From: Phycisphaerae bacterium
GTDB lineage: Bacteria; Planctomycetota; Phycisphaerae; SM23-33
DNA: 64,000 nucleotides
Direction of reading: 5' to 3'
Assembly (NCBI GenBank): GCA_009783465.1
Contig: WRDM01000001.1
Coordinates: 62,001 to 126,000, forward strand
How positions within the stretch are numbered: the first letter of the stretch is position 1; every line of letters starts with the position of its first letter. A model generated the notes under the pieces. That model made no database searches and had not been told where the DNA came from. It saw only the letters and a list, made by a program, of their open reading frames with translations. A program made the translations under genes and the position numbers. Shown piece after piece: positions 7,993 to 16,505 of this stretch.

Positions 7993-9453
7993 ATGCGGAC
8001 GTCCATTCCAATCCGGCTTGCGTTGGTGGTCAATCTGGTGTTGGCTGCCCTTGGCGTGGCGGTGGCGTGGGTTGGGATCAGCGTGTCAGGGCAGGCGATT
8101 GAGCGGCGGCTGGTGGAGGAGGCGGTAGTTGGAGCGGCGTCGCTGGTGGGTCAGCGGGAGTTGCCGGTGACGGATTCGCTGATGCAACATTTGGAGATCA
8201 TTCTCGGTTCGCCGCTGGCGGCGGTGGAGTGGCGGGCGGCGGGGTCGGCACGGGTGACGGCGTCGTCGCTGCCGGATGCCCAGCGGAAGGAGTTGGAGGT
8301 GGCGTTGGCGGCGTCGGACGGGTTTCGCGCGGTTCGGCTTGGCGGGGCAGAGCATCGCGTCGGGCGGGCGGTGTTGAGGTCACACGAGCAGATCGGGCCT
8401 TCGTCGACGGGAGCGGCGAGGCGGAAACTGTTCCTGCTGGTGCGGGAAGATCGCATCGAAACCGCCCGGCGAGAGGTCAGCCAGACGATTGCGTTGTACA
8501 CGGTCGCGGCGACGCTGCTGGCGACGTTGATCACGCTGGGGTTGGCGATGACGGTCTCGAGGCCTTTGCGGAAATTGGCCGACCGCATCCATGGTTTGGC
8601 GGTTCAGGCGCGGGCGGGCGACGCGGATTGGCCCCCCCCTGCTTCGCTCTCCGAATTGCGCGGGGCGCGTCGCGGTCCGGCGGAGGTGATGGCCCTGGGC
8701 GAGGCCTTCGACGAACTGCTCTCCCGCCTGCACGACGCCCGGCGGCAGTTGGCGCGGTCGTCGAGGCTGGCGGCGTTGGGGCAGCTTTCGGCGTCCGTCG
8801 CCCACGAATTGCGGAACCCGCTCAGCGGCATCAAGATGAACGCCCGCGTGCTGGCCGACGAGATGGCCCGGCGAGGCATGCAGGACCAGAGCCTCGACCT
8901 CATCCTTCGCGAAATCGACCGCACGGACCGCTACCTCCAGGAACTGATGGATTTAACCAGCACGGAAACGACCGGCGACAACGAGTCCCCCGACACACCG
9001 CACGCGGACCTGGCCGCCATGGCGGAATCCGTGCTCCAGCTCCAGGGACCACGCATGAAGGCAACAGGCGTGCAGCCGGTCACGCGATTCGCCCCCCCCA
9101 CCGCGGTTCGCGCCGACGACGACCGCATCCGCCGCGTCATCCTCAACCTCGTCCTCAACGCCCTCGACGCCATGCCCAACGGCGGAACGCTCACCCTCGC
9201 CACCGACCCGCGGCCCGGCAACGCCATCCGATTCAGCGTTACTGACACCGGCGGCGGCATCCGCGTCCCCGAGGGCACGGACGTTTTCGAACCGTTCGTC
9301 ACCACCAAACCCCACGGCACAGGCCTGGGCCTCCACATCAGCCGCCGCGTCATCACCCGCTTCGGAGGCCGAATCGACTACGCCACCACCCCCGCCGGCA
9401 GCACGTTCTGGTTCGAACTGCCCGCGGAGAAGCCAATAGCCAATCGCCAGTAG
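7993..9453 (+). CDS. Membrane sensor histidine kinase
   Basis: This is a 486-residue kinase with a TM segment at about 8-27, a periplasmic sensor region, a second TM near 165-185 and a HAMP-like linker. The HisKA box VAHELRNPLSG has the phospho-acceptor His at about residue 271. A HATPase domain follows, with N box ILNLVLNALDA, DTGGGI and GTGLGL. I start it at the ATG at 7993, because the in-frame sequence upstream is translated palindrome. No response regulator lies beside it, so its partner is unknown. Its last codons (KPIANRQ, TAG) lie inside the palindrome at 9429-9503. Confidence 0.88.
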   Translation: MRTSIPIRLALVVNLVLAALGVAVAWVGISVSGQAIERRLVEEAVVGAASLVGQRELPVTDSLMQHLEIILGSPLAAVEWRAAGSARVTASSLPDAQRKELEVALAASDGFRAVRLGGAEHRVGRAVLRSHEQIGPSSTGAARRKLFLLVREDRIETARREVSQTIALYTVAATLLATLITLGLAMTVSRPLRKLADRIHGLAVQARAGDADWPPPASLSELRGARRGPAEVMALGEAFDELLSRLHDARRQLARSSRLAALGQLSASVAHELRNPLSGIKMNARVLADEMARRGMQDQSLDLILREIDRTDRYLQELMDLTSTETTGDNESPDTPHADLAAMAESVLQLQGPRMKATGVQPVTRFAPPTAVRADDDRIRRVILNLVLNALDAMPNGGTLTLATDPRPGNAIRFSVTDTGGGIRVPEGTDVFEPFVTTKPHGTGLGLHISRRVITRFGGRIDYATTPAGSTFWFELPAEKPIANRQ

Positions 9454-9503
9454 GTATGGCATATGCATGTGCCATACCTGATGGCTACTGGCTATTGGCT
9501 TTT
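9429..9503. repeat. TAGCCA-family palindrome between convergent genes
   Basis: The left arm GAAGCCAATAGCCAATCGCC, followed by AGTAGGTATGGCA, pairs with TGCCATACCTGATGGC, followed by TACTGGCTATTGGCTTTTC. The loop is about 6 nt. It supplies the stop codons of both flanking convergent genes. The same design occurs at 38279-38568. Confidence 0.85.
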
Positions 9504-9776
9504 CTTCCGACGTGCCCTGCGAAGGCGGAGCCGTGCGCGGACGCGGCGGAACCTGGCCAGCAGCCAGCGGCTGACACGATGCTCAGGCCCCAACAACAGC
9601 AGCACGCCCGGAATTACCAGAAGCCAAAACTGAAGCACCGGCAGAAAAATCCCTGGAATGCTCAACAGAATCAACGTAAGGCCGATGCCCCGCCGCAGCC
9701 ATACCGGCCAATGACGCGTCCGCCCGATAATACCGTGCTGTCGCTTTCTCACGAACCATTGTAGAAGCGTTGTCAC
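9492..9776 (-). CDS. Small two-helix membrane protein
   Basis: This 94-residue protein is very basic at both ends, with two adjacent hydrophobic stretches at about 32-62 (GIGLTLILLSIPGIFLP and FWLLVIPGVLLLLG). It resembles small PGPGW-type inner-membrane proteins of unknown function. The stop codon and final residues (RKKSQ) fall inside the palindrome shared with the convergent kinase gene. It is divergent from the URO-D-like gene at 9812 with only about 35 bp between starts. I cannot assign a function. Confidence 0.6.
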   Translation of the reverse strand: MTTLLQWFVRKRQHGIIGRTRHWPVWLRRGIGLTLILLSIPGIFLPVLQFWLLVIPGVLLLLGPEHRVSRWLLARFRRVRARLRLRRARRKKSQ

Positions 9777-9799
9777 TTGTCGCTGCCGTTATCCCGTGT

Positions 9800-9805
9800 T
9801 ACAGT
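9800..9805 (+). promoter_or_regulatory. Candidate -10 box, leaderless start of URO-D-like gene
   Basis: TACAGT ends 6 nt before the ATG at 9812. No ribosome-binding site is seen. Confidence 0.45.
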
Positions 9806-9811
9806 CTCGCC

Positions 9812-11056
9812 ATGACAACAACCATTTCAACCGTCGACCGAAACGTGATTCGTGACCTTGCCCGCCGGGTGGCTGACGTCGCCGCCATGCCGATTCAGCG
9901 CCAGCGCGTCGACGCGTGGAAGCGGCACAACGCCCTGCGAGGCGAGAGGCCGCTGATTCTGCTGTTCCCCGAGGGCGCGTGGCGGGAACTCCTGCCCGAG
10001 GAGACGCTCCTGTGCGAACACGCCGACGCGCGCGGCATCGAGTACGCCCTGCGAATCCGGCTGTACGAACACGAGCATTTCCGCCAGGATAAACCCATCG
10101 AAGCCGATTGGCCCGTGCAGAAACACGTCCGCTCGACCGGCTGGGGGCTGGAGGCGCAGTGGCACTACGCCGACGAGGCCACCGGCGCCCGCACGTTCAA
10201 CCCGATCCTCCACACGGCCGCGGATCTGAAAAAAATCCAGGCCCCACAACTGACCGTCGACGAAGCCTCCTCGCGGGCAGCGCTGGAGTTTGCCCAGGGC
10301 CTCTTCGGCGACCTGCTCACCGTGCGGCCGGTGGGCGTCACGCACATCTCCTTCCACGCCATGAACTGGTACACGGGCTGGCGAGGCCTGGAGCAGACGA
10401 TGATGGACATGTACGAAAACCCCGGCATGCTGCACGAGGCGATGGCCATCATGCAGGCGGGGTATGAGTCGATGCTGCGACAATACGAGCAGTTGGGCCT
10501 GCTGACGCTCAACAACGACGCCACGTACCACAACAGCGGCGGCGTGAGCTACAGCGACGAACTGCCGCAGAAGGATTTCACCGGCACGGTGCGGCTGTGC
10601 GACATGTGGGCGTCGGCTGAGACGCAGGAATTCGCCCAGGTCTCGCCCGAAATGCACGCGGAATTCGCGTTGCAGTACGAAAAGCCGCTGCTGGCGAAAT
10701 TCGGCCTCAACGGGTACGGCTGCTGCGAGGACCTCACGCGAAAACTCGACGACGTGCTGACGATCCCCAACATCCGCCGCGTGTCGATCTCCCCCTGGGC
10801 CGACGTCGACCGCTGCGCCGCCCAACTGAAAAACCAGGCCATCTTCTCCTGGAAACCCCATCCCGCCCAGGTCGCCGGCGGCTTCCACCCCGAAGCCGTC
10901 CGCGACAACATCCGCCACACGATCGACGTGTGCAAACAAAACGGCTGCACACTGGAAATGATCCTCAAAGACACCCACACCTGCGACGGCCAAACGGACC
11001 GCTTTGACCAATGGACGAAAATCGCGGAAGAGGAAATCGCCCGCGCGTACCCGTGA
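9812..11056 (+). CDS. Uroporphyrinogen decarboxylase-like (URO-D superfamily) enzyme
   Basis: This 414-residue protein belongs to the URO-D/cobamide methyltransferase fold family. Indicators are the N-terminal RPLILLFPEGAWRELLP, the central NWYTGWRGLEQTMMDMYENP, and the late segment LNGYGCCEDLTRK, where MtaA-type members carry their zinc cysteine. It is not HemE itself: the sequence is long and lacks typical HemE motifs. It may be a methyl- or demethyl-transferase on a small aromatic or corrinoid substrate, but this is inference. Two further members lie at 20850-21911 and 45358-46542. The start at 9812 fits a -10 box 6 nt upstream. Confidence 0.75.
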   Translation: MTTTISTVDRNVIRDLARRVADVAAMPIQRQRVDAWKRHNALRGERPLILLFPEGAWRELLPEETLLCEHADARGIEYALRIRLYEHEHFRQDKPIEADWPVQKHVRSTGWGLEAQWHYADEATGARTFNPILHTAADLKKIQAPQLTVDEASSRAALEFAQGLFGDLLTVRPVGVTHISFHAMNWYTGWRGLEQTMMDMYENPGMLHEAMAIMQAGYESMLRQYEQLGLLTLNNDATYHNSGGVSYSDELPQKDFTGTVRLCDMWASAETQEFAQVSPEMHAEFALQYEKPLLAKFGLNGYGCCEDLTRKLDDVLTIPNIRRVSISPWADVDRCAAQLKNQAIFSWKPHPAQVAGGFHPEAVRDNIRHTIDVCKQNGCTLEMILKDTHTCDGQTDRFDQWTKIAEEEIARAYP

Positions 11057-11100
11057 CGATATGAATATCACCGCGTTGCCGCGTCGTTGGTCAGGGCGAA

Positions 11101-11244
11101 CGCGTGGTATGTGACGAGGGCGTCTTGCCCTCGCGGACCGTTCCACACGGCAAATGCAGTAAAAAATCAAGGGTTTCTGAGGCCGGACGCGGGCATCTTG
11201 CCCGCGAGACACGCGGGCAAGATGCCCGCGTCACGTACCATGCG
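11101..11244. repeat. GCCCGC-family composite palindrome
   Basis: The outer arms CGCGTGGTATGTGACG and CGTCACGTACCATGCG enclose hairpins GAGGGCGTCTTGCCCTC and CGCGGGCATCTTGCCCGCG. The loop motif GTTCCACACGG recurs as GTTCCACATGG at about 60955. The arm supplies the stop codon of phoR. It fills the gap 11057-11230. Confidence 0.8.
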
Positions 11245-13066
11245 ATCGCCCCGCGTCGTTGGTTTCCTGCGGCAGCGTGACGGTCACGGTGGTGCCTTTG
11301 CCGACTTCGCTGTGCAGGGTAACGGCGGCGGCGAGGCGTTCGGTGGCGTGCTTGACGATGGCCAGGCCCAGGCCCGTGCCGCGCGATCGGCCGTCGCCGG
11401 TGCGGGAGGCGTCGCCCTGGAAGAAGCGGTCGAACACGCGCGGCTGATCGGCGGGCGCGATGCCGCAGCCGGTATCGCGGACGCGAAGGCAGGCGCGCGA
11501 ATCGTTCACGTCGATGGTGCATTCGACGTGGCCGCCGGCGGCGGTGAATTTCAGCGCGTTGTCCACCAGATTGCGGGCAATCATTTCCAACAGCTTGCGG
11601 TCCGAGCGGATGGTTTGAATGAAGGCGGTGGAGGTCGCCAGGGCCGGCGCCGAGGTGGACGTGGAAACGGTCATCGTCACGCCTTTTTCCTGTGCCTGCC
11701 ATGCGAATTGGCCCTGGAGCCATTCGGCGAACTCGTTGACGGGAATGTCCTGCCACTGCACGGCAAAGCGGGCGGACTCGACCCGGTGCAGATCCAGGAG
11801 GTCGTTGGTCATGTCTTCCAGCCGGGCGATGTGGCGGTCGAGGATGGACGCGAGTTTCTGGCGTTCGTCGTCGCTGTCGGCTTCGCCGAGGGAATCGACG
11901 GCGGCACGGAGGGTGGCGACGGGCGTGCGGAGTTCGTGGGAGGCGTTGGCGACGAACTGGGCCTTCATCGCGTTCATGGCGGCGGTGTCGGTGACGTCGC
12001 GGAGCACGAGCAGGCATACGATGTCGGACTCGCCGGGCGTCACCTTGATGCCGTGCACTTCGATGGTTCGCAGGCCCGTGGGGGTGTGGAGTTCCAGTTG
12101 GGTTCGGATCGGCGTGGTGGCGGTTCGCGCCCGTTCGTGAAAGGCAAGGAGTTCCAGAAGATTCTGCATCGGCAGCAGGGTCGAGAGCGGCTGGCTGGTC
12201 GCCTTGTGCGGATCGAGGCGGAGCATGTCGGCGGCGGCTGAGTTGGTGAGCACAACGGTTCCGTCGGCATCGGTGGCGATGACGCCCTCCTGCATGGCGG
12301 CCAGAACGGTCTGGAAATCCTGGTGCTGTGCGGCGATGCGGGCGAGGTATTTTCCGATGTTGTCGCGCATGCCGTTGAGGGCGTCGGTGAGATCGGCGAG
12401 TTGGCCGTCGGAACGTGTCGTCGCGCGCGACAGATCGCCGGAAGCGAGTTTTTTCGCCGTTTCCGTGACGCGGCGCAGCGGCGCGTACCACAGCCAGCTT
12501 GTCAGCAGCGCCAGGCCGACCGCGGCCGCCGCCACGGCCAGAGCCGACCCGAAGACCGCGCTGAAGAGGAGCGACTCCCCCTCGGCGATCGCTTTGACGG
12601 GCATCGCCACACGAACGGCGCCGACGACAGCGCCCTCGCGCGTCAACGGCACGGCCACGTAGCGGTAAGGTATCTGCCACGTCTCGCTGATCCGCTCGTG
12701 CCAGCCCTCCTGGCCGTCCAGGGCGGCGAGGATTTCCGGTCGGTCGTCGGTTTTGTGGTTGCTCAAATTTCGCGGGGCGTCGCGGCTGTCACCGAGCACC
12801 GTGCCGTCGGCGGCGATCACCGTCAGCCGCGACGCGGGATCATGAAGGAGCTTCTTGCAAATCGCGTCAACCTTCGCCGGTTCGAGCGGCCAGAGTTCGT
12901 GAAAGTGTTCCGCCGAGATCCGTGCCAGCCGCTGCTGGTCCTGCCGCGTCTGACGCTGATAATTCGCGTCCAACCGGTAATACGTAAACGTGCCCACCAA
13001 CGCCAGGATGACGAGCATCACCAGGAAATTGTTCAAGAACAGCTTTAGAAAAACACCGTGCCGCAT
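11231..13066 (-). CDS. phoR: PhoR-type phosphate sensor histidine kinase
   Basis: This is a 611-residue kinase. The N-terminal TM helix is FLNNFLVMLVILALVG, followed by an extracytoplasmic region and a second TM/HAMP near 155-215. A PAS domain (QEGVIATDADGTVVLTNSAA) precedes HisKA (NASHELRTPVATLRA) and a HATPase domain ending in GRSRGTGLGLAIVKH. The start at 13066 (MRHGVFLKL) excludes palindrome-derived codons upstream. It is transcribed after phoB and divergently from pstSCAB, which supports PhoR. The last residues RSHGT and the TGA come from the adjacent GCCCGC palindrome. Confidence 0.88.
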   Translation of the reverse strand: MRHGVFLKLFLNNFLVMLVILALVGTFTYYRLDANYQRQTRQDQQRLARISAEHFHELWPLEPAKVDAICKKLLHDPASRLTVIAADGTVLGDSRDAPRNLSNHKTDDRPEILAALDGQEGWHERISETWQIPYRYVAVPLTREGAVVGAVRVAMPVKAIAEGESLLFSAVFGSALAVAAAAVGLALLTSWLWYAPLRRVTETAKKLASGDLSRATTRSDGQLADLTDALNGMRDNIGKYLARIAAQHQDFQTVLAAMQEGVIATDADGTVVLTNSAAADMLRLDPHKATSQPLSTLLPMQNLLELLAFHERARTATTPIRTQLELHTPTGLRTIEVHGIKVTPGESDIVCLLVLRDVTDTAAMNAMKAQFVANASHELRTPVATLRAAVDSLGEADSDDERQKLASILDRHIARLEDMTNDLLDLHRVESARFAVQWQDIPVNEFAEWLQGQFAWQAQEKGVTMTVSTSTSAPALATSTAFIQTIRSDRKLLEMIARNLVDNALKFTAAGGHVECTIDVNDSRACLRVRDTGCGIAPADQPRVFDRFFQGDASRTGDGRSRGTGLGLAIVKHATERLAAAVTLHSEVGKGTTVTVTLPQETNDAGRSHGT

Positions 13067-13077
13067 TGGAACCTCGC

Positions 13078-13239
13078 AAAAAGCCACTAGCCACTAGCCA
13101 CTAGCCACAAGGTAGGTAAATCCTGCCACAAATCACACGATTCAGATCGCTCGTATTCATGTGTCCTTCCCGCTTTCACTATCTTTTTACAACCGACTCT
13201 CCATACCTTGTGGCTAGTGGCTTGTGGCTAGTGGCTTTC
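13078..13239. repeat. TAGCCA-family palindrome between phoB and phoR
   Basis: The arms are AAGCCACTAGCCACTAGCC, then ACAAGGTA, and TACCTTGTGGC, then TAGTGGCTTGTGGCTAGTGGCTT. The loop is about 95 bp. The inner pairing CCACAAGG/CCTTGTGG changes to CCACCAGG/CCTGGTGG in the copy at 24891-25072. It separates two genes expected to be co-transcribed. Confidence 0.85.
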
Positions 13240-13926
13240 CGATCTCACGAACTTATACCCAACGCCTCGCACGGTCTGGATCGTGTCGCGCGCGGGGCCT
13301 AGTTTTCGGCGGAGCATCGTGACGTGGACGTCGATATTGCGGTCGGTCACGATCACGTCCATGCCGATGCCCTGGTCGATCAACTGATTTCGCGAGAGCA
13401 CTCTGCCCTCGGCCGCCACCAGGGCCGTCAGGATGCGGAATTCCGTCCGCGTCAGCGCGAGGGCCTCGCCGTCGAGTGTAACCTCACATCGCGGCAGGTC
13501 GATCTCCAACAGTCCGATTTTCAGCACGTCCTTGTCGGGCGTCGTCGCCGACGCCAGCCGACGGAACAGGGCGTCCATCCGCGCCACCAACACCGACAGG
13601 CTGAAGGGTTTGGTGACGTAATCGTCCGCACCGAACTTCAAGCCGACGACGATGTCGCTCTCCTCGCTTTTCGCCGTCAGCATGATAATCGGCACGCGGG
13701 CGGTCCGTGCGTCGCTCCGCATGGCGGCGGCGATGTCTGTGCCAGACATTCCCGGCAGCATGACGTCCAGCAACACCATGTCCGGCGGGTTGGAGCGGAT
13801 GAGGTTCAATCCCTCCGTGCCGTCATGGGCGACGGCCACCGTGTAGCCCTCGCGCCGCAACCTGGCGGCCACCAGATCGGCGATGTCAGGCTCATCCTCG
13901 ACGATCACAATGCGTTTCTTCGACAT
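13228..13926 (-). CDS. phoB: PhoB-type response regulator
   Basis: This 232-residue regulator has a receiver domain: acidic pocket VEDEPD, phospho-acceptor Asp54 in LLDVMLPGMSG, and conserved Lys106 in YVTKPF. An OmpR/PhoB winged-helix domain (about 135-228) ends in TVRGVGYKFV. It is the first gene of phoB-phoR and faces the pst operon across about 215 bp that contain TTAACG direct repeats, its probable binding sites. The final residues SESH and the stop TAG lie in the TAGCCA palindrome, so the natural C-terminus has been remodelled slightly. Confidence 0.9.
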   Translation of the reverse strand: MSKKRIVIVEDEPDIADLVAARLRREGYTVAVAHDGTEGLNLIRSNPPDMVLLDVMLPGMSGTDIAAAMRSDARTARVPIIMLTAKSEESDIVVGLKFGADDYVTKPFSLSVLVARMDALFRRLASATTPDKDVLKIGLLEIDLPRCEVTLDGEALALTRTEFRILTALVAAEGRVLSRNQLIDQGIGMDVIVTDRNIDVHVTMLRRKLGPARDTIQTVRGVGYKFVRSESH

Positions 13927-13976
13927 GCCCGCATCGTACAGGTCGGTGTGGATTCTCGCAACGCGGGCGATGCGAA

Positions 13977-13993
13977 TTAACGCAGTCTTAATG
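13977..13993 (+). promoter_or_regulatory. Candidate Pho box 1 (phoB/pstS intergenic)
   Basis: TTAACG (13977-13982) and TTAATG (13988-13993) are 11 bp apart start to start. This is the spacing of PhoB/PhoP direct repeats. Confidence 0.65.
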
Positions 13994-14027
13994 GAACCAA
14001 TGGAGACGTGGGCATGGCTTCCGAAAA

Positions 14028-14044
14028 TTAACGATCTCTTAACG
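14028..14044 (+). promoter_or_regulatory. Candidate Pho box 2 upstream of pstS
   Basis: TTAACG at 14028-14033 is repeated perfectly at 14039-14044 (11-bp period), about 100 bp before the pstS start. The same pattern precedes the porin gene at 19180-19196. Confidence 0.7.
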
Positions 14045-14142
14045 TGTCAATCATCCGCGCTTAGCGTAGTCTTCCGACAATTCGTAACAAGTGCCGCGGG
14101 TGTCCGCGGTCGATGGCGTGAACACGAAATGAAGGAGAACGT

Positions 14143-14991
14143 ATGCGAAACTTGTTGCGGATGATCGGCTGGGGCGTGGCGGCGGTACTGTGTGGCGCGC
14201 TGGGCGTTTCGGCGATGGCGCAGGAGAAAACGACGCTGCAAATCGAGGGTTCCACCACGGTGGGGCCGATTGTCGATGAGTTTACCGAGGCCTTTAAAAA
14301 GTCGCCGGACTTCAAGGACGTCACGATCACCGTCAAGAAGACCGGCAGCGGCGACGGCATCGCGGCGTTGATCGACGGACGGTGCCAGATCGCCACGTCC
14401 AGCCGCTTTATGAAAATCGAAGAGTTCGAAAAGGCCGTGAAAAACGGCGTGATGCCAGTGGCCCATACCGTCGCGATGGACGGCGTGTGTGTCGTGGTGC
14501 ATCCGTCCAACCCGGTCAAGGGGCTGACCGTCGCGCAGCTCAAAGACATTTACACGGGCAAGACCACGAATTGGAAGGATCTCGGCGGGGCGGACCGGGC
14601 GATTGTTCTCATCAGCCGCGACACGTCGTCGGGCACGTATGAATCGTTCGTGGCGTTCGTGATGGGCAAGGACAAAATGTCCGACAAGGCCGAGTACGTC
14701 AACGCGAACCCGCAGGCGCACAGCCGTGTCGCGACCACCGAGGGCGCGATCGGCTACGTCGGGCTGGGATTCCTCGACAAGCAGGTCAAGGCGTTGGAAA
14801 TCGGCGGCATCATGCCCAGCCGGCGGACGATCCAGTCGGGCAAATACCCGCTCAGTCGCCCGCTGTTCCTGTTCACCAACGGCTACCCGGACCTCGGCAC
14901 GCCGATCCACGCGTTCTGCACACACTACCTGAGCGAAAAAGGCGAACGCATCATCGACGCCAAGGGGTTCATCCCGGTGACGAATTACTAA
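14143..14991 (+). CDS. pstS: Phosphate ABC transporter, periplasmic binding protein PstS
   Basis: This 282-residue protein has a signal peptide (cleavage near SAMAQ, about residue 26). It has the PstS phosphate-contact motifs GSTTVGP, TGSGDGI and SRDTSSGTYE. It captures inorganic phosphate for PstCAB. GAAGGAG precedes the ATG by about 8 nt. It is the first gene of pstSCAB-porin and is separated from pstC by a 390-bp palindrome cluster that may dampen read-through, so that the binding protein is made in excess. Confidence 0.93.
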   Translation: MRNLLRMIGWGVAAVLCGALGVSAMAQEKTTLQIEGSTTVGPIVDEFTEAFKKSPDFKDVTITVKKTGSGDGIAALIDGRCQIATSSRFMKIEEFEKAVKNGVMPVAHTVAMDGVCVVVHPSNPVKGLTVAQLKDIYTGKTTNWKDLGGADRAIVLISRDTSSGTYESFVAFVMGKDKMSDKAEYVNANPQAHSRVATTEGAIGYVGLGFLDKQVKALEIGGIMPSRRTIQSGKYPLSRPLFLFTNGYPDLGTPIHAFCTHYLSEKGERIIDAKGFIPVTNY

Positions 14992-15076
14992 CGCAGAGAG
15001 GGACAAGCGACCAGCGACAAGTGACAAGTGAAGGAAAATTGAGACTGTGCATGGTTGGTGTGGAAAACAATAGATT

Positions 15077-15375
15077 GGCCTCCCCGGACTCGCGCGGGGG
15101 TGCCGGGAATAAGCCGCGGAGCGGCGTCGTTTATAGCCCAGGGCGAGCCGTACTCGGCGAGCCCTGGGTTCGCGACTCTTTCATGGCCAAGCCCCATAGG
15201 GGCGTCTTATTGTGCCTTGCACGCCGACGGTCATCGTACGGTAAGACGCCCCTACGGGGCTTGAATGTTATAAAGAAACTTTCCCCAGGGCTCGCGGAGT
15301 ACCGCTCGCCCTGGGCTATAGACGACGCCGCTCCGCGGCTGTGGTCCGGCACTCCCACGCGCGACCGGGGAGGCC
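15077..15375. repeat. Triple-nested palindrome between pstS and pstC
   Basis: This 299-bp structure has concentric arms from three unrelated units. The outermost is GGCCTCCCCGG (15077-15087) with CCGGGGAGGCC (15365-15375). The middle is ATAGCCCAGGGCGAGC with GCTCGCCCTGGGCTAT. The innermost is AAGCCCCATAGGGGCGTCTT with AAGACGCCCCTACGGGGCTT. The arm GCCGCGGAGCGGCGTCGT also pairs with its partner before pstC. It fills the gap 14992-15382, where no gene is visible. Confidence 0.85.
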
Positions 15376-15382
15376 GCTCCAC

Positions 15383-16357
15383 ATGAGTACGGCAACACAG
15401 TCCGAAACGAAAATCGAATCACCGATGCTGGAGCGGCCACTGTTGTTGACGGCCTCTCAAAACCGTAGCGGCTGGCTGTTGAGTCACGCCGGACGGACGT
15501 TGTTCATGCTCGTCACGGCCGTGTCGGTCGTGGCGGTGGCGTTGATTTTCGTGTTCATCGTTCGCGAAGCCTGGCCGTTCTTCGCGTCGCGCGGGGTGGC
15601 CGAACCCTTGGGCTCCACCGCGTGGGAGCCACAGCCGCACGGGGGCAACGCCGATCAGTTCGGCATGGTCGCGATGATTTTCGGCTCGCTCTACGTGACG
15701 GCCGGCGCGATGATCCTGGCCGTGCCGGTGGGCATCCTGGCCGCCGTCGTCCTCAGCGACATCGTGCCCTTCCGCGTCCGCCAGGCCGTCAAACCCGTCG
15801 TCGAAATCCTCGCGGCCATTCCGTCGGTCGCGTACGGATTCTTCGCCGTCCTCATCCTCGCCCCGCTCATGCAGACTCACCTGGGACTGTCCAGCGGAAC
15901 CAACGCATTCAACTCCATGCTCATGCTGGCGGTCATGGCCATTCCGACCATCGTCAGCGTGGCCGAGGATTCACTCTCTGCCGTGGGGCGCGAACTTCGC
16001 GAAGCCTCCTACGCCTGCGGGGCCACGCGGGCCGAGACGCTGTGGAAGGTCGTCATTCCCGCCGCCCACAACGGCATCATCGCCGCGGTGGTGCTGGGCG
16101 TCATGCGGGCCGTCGGAGAGACAATGCTGGTCTGGATGGCCTCGGGCAACGCCAACCGCATCCCAGGCCCGTGGTGGAACATCACCGAGTCGGTCCGCAC
16201 CATGACGGCCACCATCGCCGGCGAAATGGGCGAAGCCGCCGTCGGCTCCATGCACCGCCACGCCCTGTTCGCGGTCGGCTTGATCCTGCTGCTGTTCTCG
16301 CTGGGATTGAATCTGATGACGGAATGGCTGTTGTCGAGATCAAGGAGGAAGGCGTGA
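15383..16357 (+). CDS. pstC: Phosphate ABC transporter permease PstC
   Basis: This 324-residue permease has about six TM helices, the first at about 35-60 (TLFMLVTAVSVVAVALIFVF). The binding-protein-dependent permease domain contains the EAA-type loop ELREASYACGATRAETLW. I place the start at 15383 (MSTATQSE), since in-frame sequence further upstream is palindrome. It pairs with PstA to form the inner-membrane phosphate channel. Confidence 0.92.
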   Translation: MSTATQSETKIESPMLERPLLLTASQNRSGWLLSHAGRTLFMLVTAVSVVAVALIFVFIVREAWPFFASRGVAEPLGSTAWEPQPHGGNADQFGMVAMIFGSLYVTAGAMILAVPVGILAAVVLSDIVPFRVRQAVKPVVEILAAIPSVAYGFFAVLILAPLMQTHLGLSSGTNAFNSMLMLAVMAIPTIVSVAEDSLSAVGRELREASYACGATRAETLWKVVIPAAHNGIIAAVVLGVMRAVGETMLVWMASGNANRIPGPWWNITESVRTMTATIAGEMGEAAVGSMHRHALFAVGLILLLFSLGLNLMTEWLLSRSRRKA

Positions 16358-16359
16358 TC

Positions 16360-16482
16360 ATTTTCACCACAGAGACACAGAGAATCACAGAGCGTTTTGA
16401 TCGTCTTCGAAATGCCCTTCGCAAAGGACACTCGAGTACGGCCCAAGCCCTCTGTGGTCTTCTGTGCCTCTGTGGTGAAAAT
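16360..16482. repeat. CACAGAG-type palindrome between pstC and pstA
   Basis: The left arm ATTTTCACCACAGAGACAC, continuing AGAGAATCACAGAG, pairs with CTCTGTGGTCTTCTGTGCC, continuing TCTGTGGTGAAAAT. The loop is about 60 bp. It begins two bases after the pstC stop. Confidence 0.8.
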
Positions 16483-16505
16483 AACCGCTCCCAAGGGGGA
16501 AACCG

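Noticed and set aside
11087-12241. Forward-strand frame opposite phoR
   Set aside because: It is antisense to HisKA/HATPase motifs and starts inside a palindrome; no independent evidence for a gene.
14992-15382. Small open frames within the nested palindrome (for example reading SGVVYSPGRAV)
   Set aside because: They are translations of repeat arms that also appear in inverted copies in the same structure. No start signals or protein-like composition.
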